Shown one piece after another: positions 8,215-15,820 of a stretch of DNA of 64,000 nucleotides. The position numbers and the translations under genes are program-made. The stretch covers positions 41,523-105,522 of the forward strand of contig FR903066.1 in assembly GCA_000438195.1 (NCBI GenBank), written 5' to 3'. This DNA is from Mycoplasma sp. CAG:776 (lineage in GTDB: Bacteria > Bacillota_I > Bacilli_A > RF39 > UBA660). The notes beneath the pieces are model-generated. The model searched no databases. It was not told the DNA's origin and worked only from the letters and a program-made list of their open reading frames with translations. Numbering within the stretch: the first letter of the stretch is position 1; each line of letters begins with the position of its first letter.

Positions 8215-9091
8215 AATCAATTAGAATCAATTCATATTCATTTGTACCAATACCTAATTGAACTGCATCATCAATAATATTTGTTCCGTGTTGTCTTTCA
8301 ATTCGCTCAACCATGTGATCTCTACCCGGATCAGTAGATTGATAAACTATATCTAGGCAAGCTTTATCAATAGCTACCGGATCTAACGAAGCTAAAATAC
8401 CAATATCTTTCATACAAGGATCTTCTGCCACAGCACAACAATCACAATCAACACTCATATTAGCCATAACATTAACAAAGGCTAAATTTCCTTTAAAATA
8501 TTTTACAACACTAGAAGCCGCATCTGCCATAGAAGCTAAAAAATCTAATTGATTTACATGGAACATATCCTCATAAGTTCCATTTTCCTTTCCAACACAA
8601 TGAATATAACGTTTTCCAACACTTGATGCTACACCAATAGATAATTGCTTTAAAGCACCTCCATATCCTCCCATAGGATGTCCCTTAAAATGCGATAAAA
8701 CAAGCATAGAATCATAATTTTCTAGATTTTTACCAACATAATTTTTCTTAATCTTTAAGCCCTCAGGAATCTCTAGAACCATATCTCCATCACTATCCAT
8801 AATATCGACTTGAAAATACTTACTCCAACCATGCTCTTTCATTAATTCTTGATGACGTTCTGTTGTATTTCTTGCCCCCTCATAAGCCGTATTACATTCC
8901 ACAACTGTTCCATGAACTCTATGGACTAGTTCTTGAACAAATTCTGGCTTTAAAAAATTTTGATTTCCTTTTTCTCCCGAATGAAGTTTTACTGCCACTT
9001 TCCCTACTAATTCTTTTCCTAAAGCGTCATATACTTTAACTAATCCTTCTTTCGATAAATCTTTTGTAAAATAAACTTTTGCTTTTTCCAT
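8213..9091 (-). CDS. DUF362-domain protein
   Basis: 292 residues. The opening KVYFTKDLSKEGLVKVYDALG, then VAVKLHSGEKGNQNFL, and GGYGGALKQLSIGVASSVGK match the DUF362 family (once annotated as [4Fe-4S]-binding). A cysteine group CDCCAVAEDPC lies around residue 212-222, which could bind metal, but a classical C-terminal ferredoxin domain is not present here. The function is unknown. It has its own ribosome site (AGGAGAA) and terminator, so it is probably a single-gene unit. Confidence 0.85.
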   Translation of the reverse strand: MEKAKVYFTKDLSKEGLVKVYDALGKELVGKVAVKLHSGEKGNQNFLKPEFVQELVHRVHGTVVECNTAYEGARNTTERHQELMKEHGWSKYFQVDIMDSDGDMVLEIPEGLKIKKNYVGKNLENYDSMLVLSHFKGHPMGGYGGALKQLSIGVASSVGKRYIHCVGKENGTYEDMFHVNQLDFLASMADAASSVVKYFKGNLAFVNVMANMSVDCDCCAVAEDPCMKDIGILASLDPVAIDKACLDIVYQSTDPGRDHMVERIERQHGTNIIDDAVQLGIGTNEYELILID

Positions 9092-9189
9092 TCAAATTCT
9101 CCTATCTACTAATAAAAGTATATCACAAAATAAGTCATTTAGATAACAATTTATTTTCATTATCTAACTTTCTATTCTTTTTATTAAAA

Positions 9190-9207
9190 AAGAGAAAAAA
9201 TTCTCTT
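9190..9207 (-). terminator. terminator after arylsulfotransferase gene
   Basis: 7-bp stem AAGAGAA/TTCTCTT with a four-base loop and T run on the minus strand. Confidence 0.8.
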
Positions 9208-11149
9208 AAAACTCTACATATTGATTCGTATCATAAATAACATCATCAATCTGTAAATAAATTGAATACTTTCCCTTTAATCCTTCTTCATTAATATATT
9301 TATAAACAACAATTCCATTTTCTGTTTCATCTTCTGTAAAAATATCTAAACATAAAGCTGTATAAGGCTTTTTACTAACAGGAACACGATAAACTTTTGA
9401 ATTCATATTTTGATATAAAATAATTCTAACATCTTCTCCCCTTTTAAAGCGACCACTAACTACTAACCGATCAATTTCTTTAGTTACTTCAAATTCCCGA
9501 TCAAATTCTTGAATATCTTTAGTTCCTAAAATAAAACCTAATTTTTCTTCTGAAACACTTGTTTTTCCAAGACTACCAATTCTTACTGCCGTACCTTTTT
9601 CATAATGTTCATAATCAGCATATAAACTCATTTTTTCAACACGATAATTATTAGTTGGTAAAACAAGCTCAAATATTTCCTTATCATTTTTTAACTCTAC
9701 TGTAATAGATTCTAACTTATCAGACCCTCCAATTCCAGCTGGTTCATTAGAGTTTTTTCCATCTACATAAACAATTCCTCCAGAATGGACAATATAATGA
9801 TCTTTAGCTAAATAATCTACATCGGAAATATAAGGAGAATAAAATTCGCTACCCCGCTCTTTCCCATATTCCCAAACTTGTTCAATTGTCATATTATCTG
9901 TATCAATTTTATACATAACACCTCTTGTATAACTCTCAGTTGCAGGCACATATTCTTCTTTAATTTTCGATTTATTATTACCATTATCTAATAAGAAAAC
10001 ATAACCTTCTGGAGTAATCATCGCTGCATGTTGACTCCATTGCCATTCAAAATCATCACCTATAGGAGTAAAGAAATATTTTTGATATTCTTCACTCCAA
10101 TTAGTTGGATCACCAATAATCCAATTTAAATTTCCGGTATCATAATCAATATTAATTACAGCATCTTGATGCCTACCTGATAAAGTAATGGAGTTCGTGT
10201 TCTCATCATACCAAACTGAATTATTATGAAACCAGTCATAGCTAGTCCAATTTTCACTTTTTCCATCTTCCATATTCAAAATATCTTTTAAATCAAAAGT
10301 TTTAACAATATCACCAGTATTAATATCTACTTCTACAACTACATCTTCAACCGTCCCATATCCACTTGAAAAATTATCACTGGCAACAAGTAAATTCCCA
10401 TTAGGCATTAGAAAATAATCATGATGATATCCCCCTTCTAAACTTATTTCTTTATAAATTTTTCCTAATAAATCCATCTCATACAAACCTGTCATATAAT
10501 AAGGAGAATTAACCAGTCTTTCTGTTGAAACCATCAAATGACCATTATCCAAACGATTGATTTCCCATAATGCATTAATATTTAAATACCAACGAACATC
10601 GCCATTTACATCATAAGCACATGTATATCCACTACTAGATGGTGTAAAAAAATATAAGTCATTTGATAATTCTTTTTTATTTGCTTTCACACTTGTAGGC
10701 AAAATAAAATCTTCGGGTAATTCTTCTGTCTTAATTGTAATAGGTTTTGAAACATCACCATATTCAATAATAATTTCATTTTCTCTTCCCGCATATAAAC
10801 CATAAATAGGTAAATAATGAATTGTACTACTTTCAAACTCATGCGTAAAAGTACTATGTTCATCTTTACCCACAATAGTAACTCTCGGAGCTACCTCCTC
10901 TTCGGTTTCAAAAATAACCAAAGCCGTAAGTGGTGATATTTGGTAAGGGTTTAAAATTACATTAGGATTTTCAATAGTATACCCAGCACTTGTAAAATCT
11001 TTTTCCAAAGTTTCCTGTTCTTCAACTAAACTAACTACTTGTTCTACTTCCTCATAATTATTTGATAAATACATCAAAGAAAAACATCCAATTAAACCTA
11101 CAACTAAAATAATCAATAAACCAATTAAAACAACTCTTTTTTTCTTCAT
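9206..11149 (-). CDS. membrane-anchored aryl-sulfate sulfotransferase
   Basis: About 647 residues. A basic N-terminus and one membrane helix (VVLIGLLIILVVGLIGCFSL) anchor an extracellular protein. Next comes an ASST N-terminal Ig-like domain (NPNVILNPYQISPLTALVIF), then a six-bladed propeller-like region with VRWYLNINALWEI, YHHDYFLMPNGNLLVASD and WQWSQHAAMITPEGYVFLLD. Family enzymes move sulfate from phenolic sulfates to other phenols; gut anaerobes use this on bile or polyphenol sulfates. Start ATG 11149 is supported by GGAG eight bases upstream. The acceptor is unknown. Confidence 0.87.
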   Translation of the reverse strand: MKKKRVVLIGLLIILVVGLIGCFSLMYLSNNYEEVEQVVSLVEEQETLEKDFTSAGYTIENPNVILNPYQISPLTALVIFETEEEVAPRVTIVGKDEHSTFTHEFESSTIHYLPIYGLYAGRENEIIIEYGDVSKPITIKTEELPEDFILPTSVKANKKELSNDLYFFTPSSSGYTCAYDVNGDVRWYLNINALWEINRLDNGHLMVSTERLVNSPYYMTGLYEMDLLGKIYKEISLEGGYHHDYFLMPNGNLLVASDNFSSGYGTVEDVVVEVDINTGDIVKTFDLKDILNMEDGKSENWTSYDWFHNNSVWYDENTNSITLSGRHQDAVINIDYDTGNLNWIIGDPTNWSEEYQKYFFTPIGDDFEWQWSQHAAMITPEGYVFLLDNGNNKSKIKEEYVPATESYTRGVMYKIDTDNMTIEQVWEYGKERGSEFYSPYISDVDYLAKDHYIVHSGGIVYVDGKNSNEPAGIGGSDKLESITVELKNDKEIFELVLPTNNYRVEKMSLYADYEHYEKGTAVRIGSLGKTSVSEEKLGFILGTKDIQEFDREFEVTKEIDRLVVSGRFKRGEDVRIILYQNMNSKVYRVPVSKKPYTALCLDIFTEDETENGIVVYKYINEEGLKGKYSIYLQIDDVIYDTNQYVEF

Positions 11150-11218
11150 TTTCTTCACTCCTGAAAAAAGTTTATCACATACCCAAACTCAAAATAAATA
11201 AATTACAAGTTGAAAAAA

Positions 11219-11235
11219 CTCAACTTGAAGTTGAG
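11219..11235 (-). terminator. terminator after XRE regulator
   Basis: Perfect 8-bp stem CTCAACTT/AAGTTGAG with one central base and a following T run. The hairpin includes the last codons and the stop of the gene. Confidence 0.8.
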
Positions 11236-11918
11236 CTACAATTTTCATTTAAAACTAAAGGAATTTCATACGTTATAACTTTACCATCTTTATCTTCCGC
11301 TTTTAACTCAATGCTTAAACTATCTTCGGTATAATATTTACAAGTAGTTTCATAATCATCAATATTAAATTCAACATTTTTTAAATAATCATTAAGAGTA
11401 ATAGGTTCTCCTTCATAAGTAGTTCTACTAATTTCTGTTTTAGTATTTTCTACTTGTTCATATAAAATACAAGTAATATTAGAATATTCTTCCAAATCCA
11501 TATTTAAACAATTAATACTAGAAATATAAATAGATGTTTTATTATCATTATAAGCCATACTTCCCAATACATCAAAATCTTTACAAGAACTTCTAACCGT
11601 TTTAAAAGTAAAATCACTCTCATGAAAAGGATCTAAAATTAAAACGAAACCAACTATAAAAACCAACAAAGCTCCTACCAAAACATATTTAAAAACATTT
11701 TTCTTTTTCTTAACTTCTCCATCTAAAAGGTCATTAATATCCACATTAAACTTATTACTAATTTCCTTTAAAATAGCAATATCCGGAATATTAAGACCAT
11801 TTTCCCATTTACTTACAGCTTGATAAGTAACACCAAATAGATCAGCAAACTCTTTTTGAGTTAAATGATTTTGTTTTCTTAAGTGTTTAATAAAATTACC
11901 AACTTTATTTTGATCCAT
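11220..11918 (-). CDS. XRE-family regulator with membrane anchor and extracellular domain
   Basis: About 232 residues. An N-terminal HTH_3 domain (FIKHLRKQNHLTQKEFADLF, then YQAVSKWENGLNIPDI) is followed by one membrane helix (VFKYVLVGALLVFIVGFVLI) near residue 105 and an extracellular tail of about 120 residues containing four cysteines. The combination resembles the helix-turn-helix/TM proteins common in gut Bacillota, which may sense envelope signals. The start at 11918 is chosen from GAGG upstream and from the usual spacing to the HTH. Target genes are not known; the ECF cluster lies upstream. Confidence 0.85.
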   Translation of the reverse strand: MDQNKVGNFIKHLRKQNHLTQKEFADLFGVTYQAVSKWENGLNIPDIAILKEISNKFNVDINDLLDGEVKKKKNVFKYVLVGALLVFIVGFVLILDPFHESDFTFKTVRSSCKDFDVLGSMAYNDNKTSIYISSINCLNMDLEEYSNITCILYEQVENTKTEISRTTYEGEPITLNDYLKNVEFNIDDYETTCKYYTEDSLSIELKAEDKDGKVITYEIPLVLNENCSSTSS

Positions 11919-12020
11919 AGCATCAATCCTCATCAATATTTCTTTAAGTATATCATAAAAAAAAAGAAAAAAAAAGAAAAGGATTCTTCTCTTCTAAAAA
12001 ATAATACAACTTCTTTTTAT

Positions 12021-13016
12021 TTATAATAAGATTTTTTCTAATACTTGAACCAATTGTTCTTCTCTAATATTTTCTGTTTCAATATAATAATTATAATTTT
12101 TATATGAAAAAGTAACAAAATATTGTTGATCATATTTACTAATAGTTATTCCAATTCCATTTATATAAGATAAAACATCTTCACTTTTAAAATAATTTTG
12201 AACTGGTTCTTGATCCCGAACATAAGCAACAAGTAGTTTTTCTTCTCCTTTCTCATAATAAAAATGCAAATCAGAATAATGATTAGAATTATCTCGATAA
12301 ACTAAAAAAGCATCATCAAATGAGAAACCCAATTCTTCAAAATAGTAAGGATCAGAAGTAATACAAATAGTTGAATTCGTTACAGATGCAATTTGAACAT
12401 CATCTAAACTATTTTTTTCTAGCCAAGTAATAGAATTAACATGAATATCATGATCTCTCTCTTCTATAATTCCTAAAATTAATGCTATAAGTTCTTCTTC
12501 ACTCAAATTAGTTATTTCGATATTATAATAACGTCCCGCCAATTCCAAACTAGCAAAATAATATTCATCCATTTTACCAATAATAACTTCTTTTTCTAAA
12601 ACAAAACTTATCTTTGGTTCCTCTATAAGATATTCATAATCCTTAAACGGTTCTTCTATATCAGAATAAGTAATGGTAACTTGTCTTTTACGATCATGAC
12701 TTAAAAATTCATAAACCATGTCATGAAAAATAGTATATTCTCCGTCCAAATCTTTTGTATACAATCCATAATCTTGAGCCAAAGATATATCTTCTGGCAA
12801 AATATATCCTGCATGTTTTTCATAAATACAATCACATGGATGTCTCACACTTAATACATCTAAATCTTCGGCTTTCTCTTGAAAATCAGTTACAGAATTA
12901 ATATAAATATTGGAATTTTCTACCCTTTCATCTTTCTCTCTATTAGAATTTACAATACATAAAATACTAAAAACAACTCCTAAAAAGCTTCCCAAAATAA
13001 CTACATATTTCTTCAT
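12021..13016 (-). CDS. anchored protein with two DUF4367-like domains, third gene of sigma/anti-sigma operon
   Basis: About 331 residues: one N-terminal membrane helix, then an extracellular part made of two similar units. Unit A (about residues 40-190) has VTITYSDIEEPFKDY and YYFASLELAGRYYNIEITNL; unit B (about 195-331) has LLVAYVRDQEPVQNYF and YFVTFSYKNYNYYIETENI. The same unit forms the C-terminus of the adjacent anti-sigma protein (VILAYSGLEEPLRD, YVVQFQYDDVYYDIECDYL). It starts 3 bp after the anti-sigma gene. This looks like a sensor-domain duplication without the cytoplasmic sigma-binding part. No established function. Confidence 0.7.
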   Translation of the reverse strand: MKKYVVILGSFLGVVFSILCIVNSNREKDERVENSNIYINSVTDFQEKAEDLDVLSVRHPCDCIYEKHAGYILPEDISLAQDYGLYTKDLDGEYTIFHDMVYEFLSHDRKRQVTITYSDIEEPFKDYEYLIEEPKISFVLEKEVIIGKMDEYYFASLELAGRYYNIEITNLSEEELIALILGIIEERDHDIHVNSITWLEKNSLDDVQIASVTNSTICITSDPYYFEELGFSFDDAFLVYRDNSNHYSDLHFYYEKGEEKLLVAYVRDQEPVQNYFKSEDVLSYINGIGITISKYDQQYFVTFSYKNYNYYIETENIREEQLVQVLEKILL

Positions 13017-13027
13017 ATTCTCCACTC

Positions 13028-13684
13028 CTATTTTATAATACTTTTAACTAAAGTTAAAACTTCTTCTTCTAACAAATAATCACATTCAATATCATAATAA
13101 ACATCATCATATTGAAATTGAACAACATATTTTTCTTCCCATTTAGAAATCTGAACATCAACTCCATCAATTCTAGACATAACACCAGTTGGAAGTTTCG
13201 TATCTCTTAAAGGTTCCTCCAAACCGGAATAAGCAAGAATTACTTTTCTTGTTCCTTTGAGATAACATTCTACCATATCATGAAAAGTATATTTCGTATC
13301 ATCTTTAACATAGATATGATAAGCATCTTGTAATTCTAAATCTTGAGGAATTTCAGCATCTAAAAGAATAGTAGAAAAAGTAGACGAGCTAAGAGGTAAA
13401 ATCTGAACATCCATATCACTTATTCCATCATATAGCCCTTCTGTTTCATATTCATTAATAAATATCTGATCTTCTATTACATTATCAGTTTTTATCCTAG
13501 CTTTTTCATCCCCAAAAAAACTTTTAGCAAATAAAACACCCGAAAAAAGAATAAAGCCAAATACACATATTACACTACAATAAATCATTCTCTTTTTTCT
13601 AACTCTTTTAGCCAATATTTTTTGATATAACATATCTCGATTAAAGTGTTGTTCAAAAACTTCATACATTCCTTTTTTATTCAT
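13028..13684 (-). CDS. candidate anti-sigma factor with extracellular DUF4367-like sensor
   Basis: About 218 residues. A short cytoplasmic N-terminus (MNKKGMYEVFEQHFNRDMLY, residues 1-30) is followed by one membrane helix (YCSVICVFGFILFSGVLFA) and an extracellular domain of about 150 residues ending in a DUF4367-like unit. The gene overlaps the end of the sigma gene by 8 bp, the usual arrangement for an ECF sigma and its membrane-bound anti-sigma. The N-terminal region is too short for a zinc anti-sigma domain and has no HxxxCxxC, so this would be a different binding type. Start from GAGGGTG upstream. Confidence 0.72.
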   Translation of the reverse strand: MNKKGMYEVFEQHFNRDMLYQKILAKRVRKKRMIYCSVICVFGFILFSGVLFAKSFFGDEKARIKTDNVIEDQIFINEYETEGLYDGISDMDVQILPLSSSTFSTILLDAEIPQDLELQDAYHIYVKDDTKYTFHDMVECYLKGTRKVILAYSGLEEPLRDTKLPTGVMSRIDGVDVQISKWEEKYVVQFQYDDVYYDIECDYLLEEEVLTLVKSIIK

Positions 13685-14195
13685 GAAAACCACCCTCTTC
13701 TTTTAAAATAACTTGAATTTCTTTTAAAGTACGATACAAATAATGCTTCACATTACTTTCAGTAATCTCTAGAAGATAAGCAATTTCTTTTAAAGAGCAA
13801 TTTTGATAATAATAAAGAAAAAATATTTTACCAATTAAACAGTTTTTATGTTTTAAATAATCCCACACAAAATCAATTTGATCAACTTGAATCACAAACT
13901 CCAAAATATCAAGATTATCAGAAATATCTTCTATCTCATCTGTAAAATTCCAAATGTCTTTCTCTCGTCTATAACGAAAACGATAATAATCCTTAACTTT
14001 ATGTTTTGCTATTCCAAAAACATATTCCCTATTAATATGCTTTTTTATTTTCTTAAAAACTGCCATATAAATATCTTGAATTACGTCTTCAACATCGCTC
14101 ATACTTCTAACATGACAAACTACATACTTTAAAACTTCATCATAAGTATCAACATACAACTCATGAAATTGATTAAAGGCTTCTCGAGTATTCAA
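13677..14195 (-). CDS. ECF-type RNA polymerase sigma factor
   Basis: About 172 residues with sigma-70 region 2 (YDEVLKYVVCHVRSMSDVEDVIQDIYMAVFKKI) and region 4 (GKIFFLYYYQNCSLKEIAYL, then ESNVKHYLYRTLKEIQ). Regions 1.1 and 3 are absent, as expected for ECF factors. The likely start is TTG 14195 behind GAGGTG; an ATG at 14219 is also in frame. It heads a three-gene operon with a candidate anti-sigma and a related extracellular protein, and would direct an envelope-stress regulon. Confidence 0.88.
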   Translation of the reverse strand: MNTREAFNQFHELYVDTYDEVLKYVVCHVRSMSDVEDVIQDIYMAVFKKIKKHINREYVFGIAKHKVKDYYRFRYRREKDIWNFTDEIEDISDNLDILEFVIQVDQIDFVWDYLKHKNCLIGKIFFLYYYQNCSLKEIAYLLEITESNVKHYLYRTLKEIQVILKEEGGFHE

Positions 14196-14246
14196 TTTAT
14201 CCACCTCTACTTCTAACATCGTCAGAATAAGAAAAAAAGTTCCAAC

Positions 14247-15428
14247 TTAACCCAACTTTTCTCCATTATTTACGAATTTGTTAGGTTCAATTAGAACAAC
14301 ACCATTTTGATTATAAATTCCCAGAACTAAAACTTCTGACATAAAGTGAGCAATTTGTTTTTTGGGGAAATTAACAACTGCTAAAATTTGTTTACCAATA
14401 AGCTCTTCTATAGAATATAAATCAGTAATTTGAGCAGAAGAATTTTTTATTCCCAGCTCTTTTCCAAAATCAATTTTAAGTTGATAGGCTTTTTTCTTTG
14501 CCTCAGGAAATTCCTTTGCTTCAACAATTGTTCCCACCCGAATATCTAACTTCAAGAAATCTAGAAAAGTAACAACAGAATCATTTCGAATCTTTTTTAT
14601 GGCTTCTGGTATACACTGAACTGTATCACTAGCAATCATTCCAATATCTGTATTTTTCTCTTGAGCAATTTCTCCTGCTAAACCATTTAATAAAACTCCG
14701 GCACTAATAGTTAAAAGATTAAAATCTTGATAAGCAAGCATCCCAGCCAAAATTCCTGATAAAACATCCCCACTTCCGCTTGTAGCCATTCCAGCACCAC
14801 CATAACTAATGGTATAAGTCTCTTTACCATCACTCACTATAGTCGTATGACCTTTAAGTAGAAGAATGACCTGATATTCCTGAGCAAAAGATTTAACGAG
14901 TTCAAAATTACGTTCTTTAATTTCTGTAATATCTAAACCCGTTAAACGGGAAAATTCTTTCAAATGTGGAGTCAAAATAATTTTAGCTTTACTTGTTTTC
15001 AACCATTCCAAATAACCAACCAAAGTATTTAAACCATCAGCATCAATTACTATTTTTCCTTCAAAATTTTCCAAAATAAATCTTAAAATAGATAAATGCT
15101 CCTCATTAGAACTCCATCCCATGCCAATAGCTAAAACATCTAAATCATAAATAGCCTTTTTAATATCTTCCAAATAATAATAAGGATATAATGTTTGTTC
15201 CAACAAACAAGGTACAATAGAAGAAACTATATTTTCAGGAACAATTACTCTCACTAATCCACATCCGCTTCGAAGAGAACTTAAACTCATATAAGCAAGT
15301 TTAATTGCTCCACTATATTTTATAGAACCACCAAGTATACCCACTTTTCCAAAATTACCTTTATGAGTATCATCTTCTCTTTTTTCAAATAATTCTTGAA
15401 CATCTCGGATCCTAATTTTTCTTATCAT
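14247..15428 (-). CDS. fusion of NAD(P)H-hydrate dehydratase (NnrD) and CsaA-like tRNA-binding domain
   Basis: 393 residues in one uninterrupted frame. Residues 1 to about 280 are an ADP-dependent (S)-NAD(P)H-hydrate dehydratase: GNFGKVGILGGSIKYSGAI, VIDADGLNTL, ILTPHLKEFSRL and the nucleotide/catalytic segment GMATSGSGDVLSGILAGML. Residues about 287-393 are a complete CsaA/EMAP-II-type OB fold: LDIRVGTIVEAKEFPEAKK, SSAQITDLY, LIGKQILAVVNFPKKQI and SEVLVLGIYN. The NnrE epimerase domain, often fused to NnrD, is missing. I do not know a precedent for this pairing. The dehydratase repairs damaged NAD(P)H; the second domain would bind tRNA or act as a chaperone-like module. Confidence 0.85.
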   Translation of the reverse strand: MIRKIRIRDVQELFEKREDDTHKGNFGKVGILGGSIKYSGAIKLAYMSLSSLRSGCGLVRVIVPENIVSSIVPCLLEQTLYPYYYLEDIKKAIYDLDVLAIGMGWSSNEEHLSILRFILENFEGKIVIDADGLNTLVGYLEWLKTSKAKIILTPHLKEFSRLTGLDITEIKERNFELVKSFAQEYQVILLLKGHTTIVSDGKETYTISYGGAGMATSGSGDVLSGILAGMLAYQDFNLLTISAGVLLNGLAGEIAQEKNTDIGMIASDTVQCIPEAIKKIRNDSVVTFLDFLKLDIRVGTIVEAKEFPEAKKKAYQLKIDFGKELGIKNSSAQITDLYSIEELIGKQILAVVNFPKKQIAHFMSEVLVLGIYNQNGVVLIEPNKFVNNGEKLG

Positions 15429-15471
15429 ACATATCTTCCTTTATAAAAACTATAACACAAAACGAATAAAC

Positions 15472-15500
15472 TTGTAAATATAATAAAACTGTGATATATT
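15472..15500 (+). promoter_or_regulatory. promoter of candidate antitoxin RNA
   Basis: -35 TTGTAA (15472-15477), exactly 17 bp, -10 TATATT (15495-15500). It fires towards the toxin reading frame from its 3' side, with no protein-coding frame downstream on this strand. Confidence 0.75.
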
Positions 15501-15506
15501 AATCAT

Positions 15507-15570
15507 GTAAGTGTTATCCAGTTTGGGTAACGCCTGCAAAATGTTTTTGGGCGCTACTTAGCGCTTTTTC
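15507..15570 (+). ncRNA. candidate antisense antitoxin RNA (type I TA)
   Basis: A predicted transcript of about 64 nt from the promoter at 15472-15500 to the hairpin GCGCT-ACTT-AGCGC (15551-15564) followed by T5. Its 3' end is antisense to the last codons of the small hydrophobic peptide gene. It carries CGCCTGC (15531-15537), which can pair with the peptide's ribosome site GCAGGTG (15652-15646). This matches the convergent RNA I/RNA II layout of Fst/par-type loci. Transcript ends are predicted, not observed. Confidence 0.65.
15549..15570. terminator. shared terminator of candidate TA locus
   Basis: Stem GCGCT/AGCGC, extendable by two G-U pairs, loop ACTT, then TTTTT on the plus strand. It ends the antitoxin RNA; on the minus strand it lies across the toxin stop codon. 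Confidence 0.75.
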
Positions 15571-15638
15571 TTATATTCTTCTCTAATGATAGAAATGAGC
15601 ATAATTATGATAATAAGTAATAGTTTTGTATCACTCAA
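15558..15638 (-). CDS. 26-residue hydrophobic peptide, candidate type I toxin
   Basis: TTG start at 15638, stop TAA at 15560-15558. The peptide has a short polar start (MSDTK), a hydrophobic core LLLIIIIMLISII and a highly charged tail REEYKKKR, the profile of Fst/TxpA/holin-like membrane toxins. The ribosome site AGGTGATG (15650-15643) lies four bases before the TTG. It has its own promoter, a long 5' leader that can mask the ribosome site, and an opposing RNA. No sequence family is recognised with certainty. Confidence 0.65.
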   Translation of the reverse strand: MSDTKLLLIIIIMLISIIREEYKKKR

Positions 15639-15645
15639 TTCACAT

Positions 15646-15712
15646 CACCTGCTTTCGTAAAAACCCCCTGAATACAGAAGTAGTTTAAACTACTTACAAA
15701 TGAAGCAGGCGC
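15646..15712 (-). promoter_or_regulatory. 5' leader of toxin mRNA with anti-Shine-Dalgarno pairing
   Basis: On the minus strand the leader contains CGCCTGC (15711-15705), able to pair over 7 bp with GCAGGTG (15652-15646), which includes the ribosome site. Between them lies a perfect 18-bp palindrome AAGTAGTTTAAACTACTT (15678-15695). The upstream 7-mer is identical to the one in the antisense RNA. Such leader self-masking is typical of type I toxin mRNAs. Confidence 0.6.
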
Positions 15713-15739
15713 TAAAATCAAACTAGATAACAATAGTTT

Positions 15740-15768
15740 ATTATGAATGATAACTCTTAAAAAGACAA
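15740..15768 (-). promoter_or_regulatory. promoter of candidate toxin mRNA
   Basis: Minus strand: -35 TTGTCT (15768-15763), 17-bp spacer, -10 CATAAT (15745-15740). It gives a leader of roughly 95 nt before the toxin start. Confidence 0.6.
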
Positions 15769-15792
15769 AAAAACGTTCGACATAATTAGACA

Positions 15793-15820
15793 AAAAAATG
15801 AACTTCCTCGTTCATTTTTT
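15793..15820 (-). terminator. terminator after ABC permease 1
   Basis: Stem AAAAAATGAAC/GTTCATTTTTT, loop TTCCTC, T run on the minus strand (also usable on the plus strand). Confidence 0.9.

Noticed and set aside
14219..14247. Terminator after the NnrD-CsaA gene
   Set aside because: Only a 4-bp stem (AAGT/ACTT) precedes the T run, too weak to claim.
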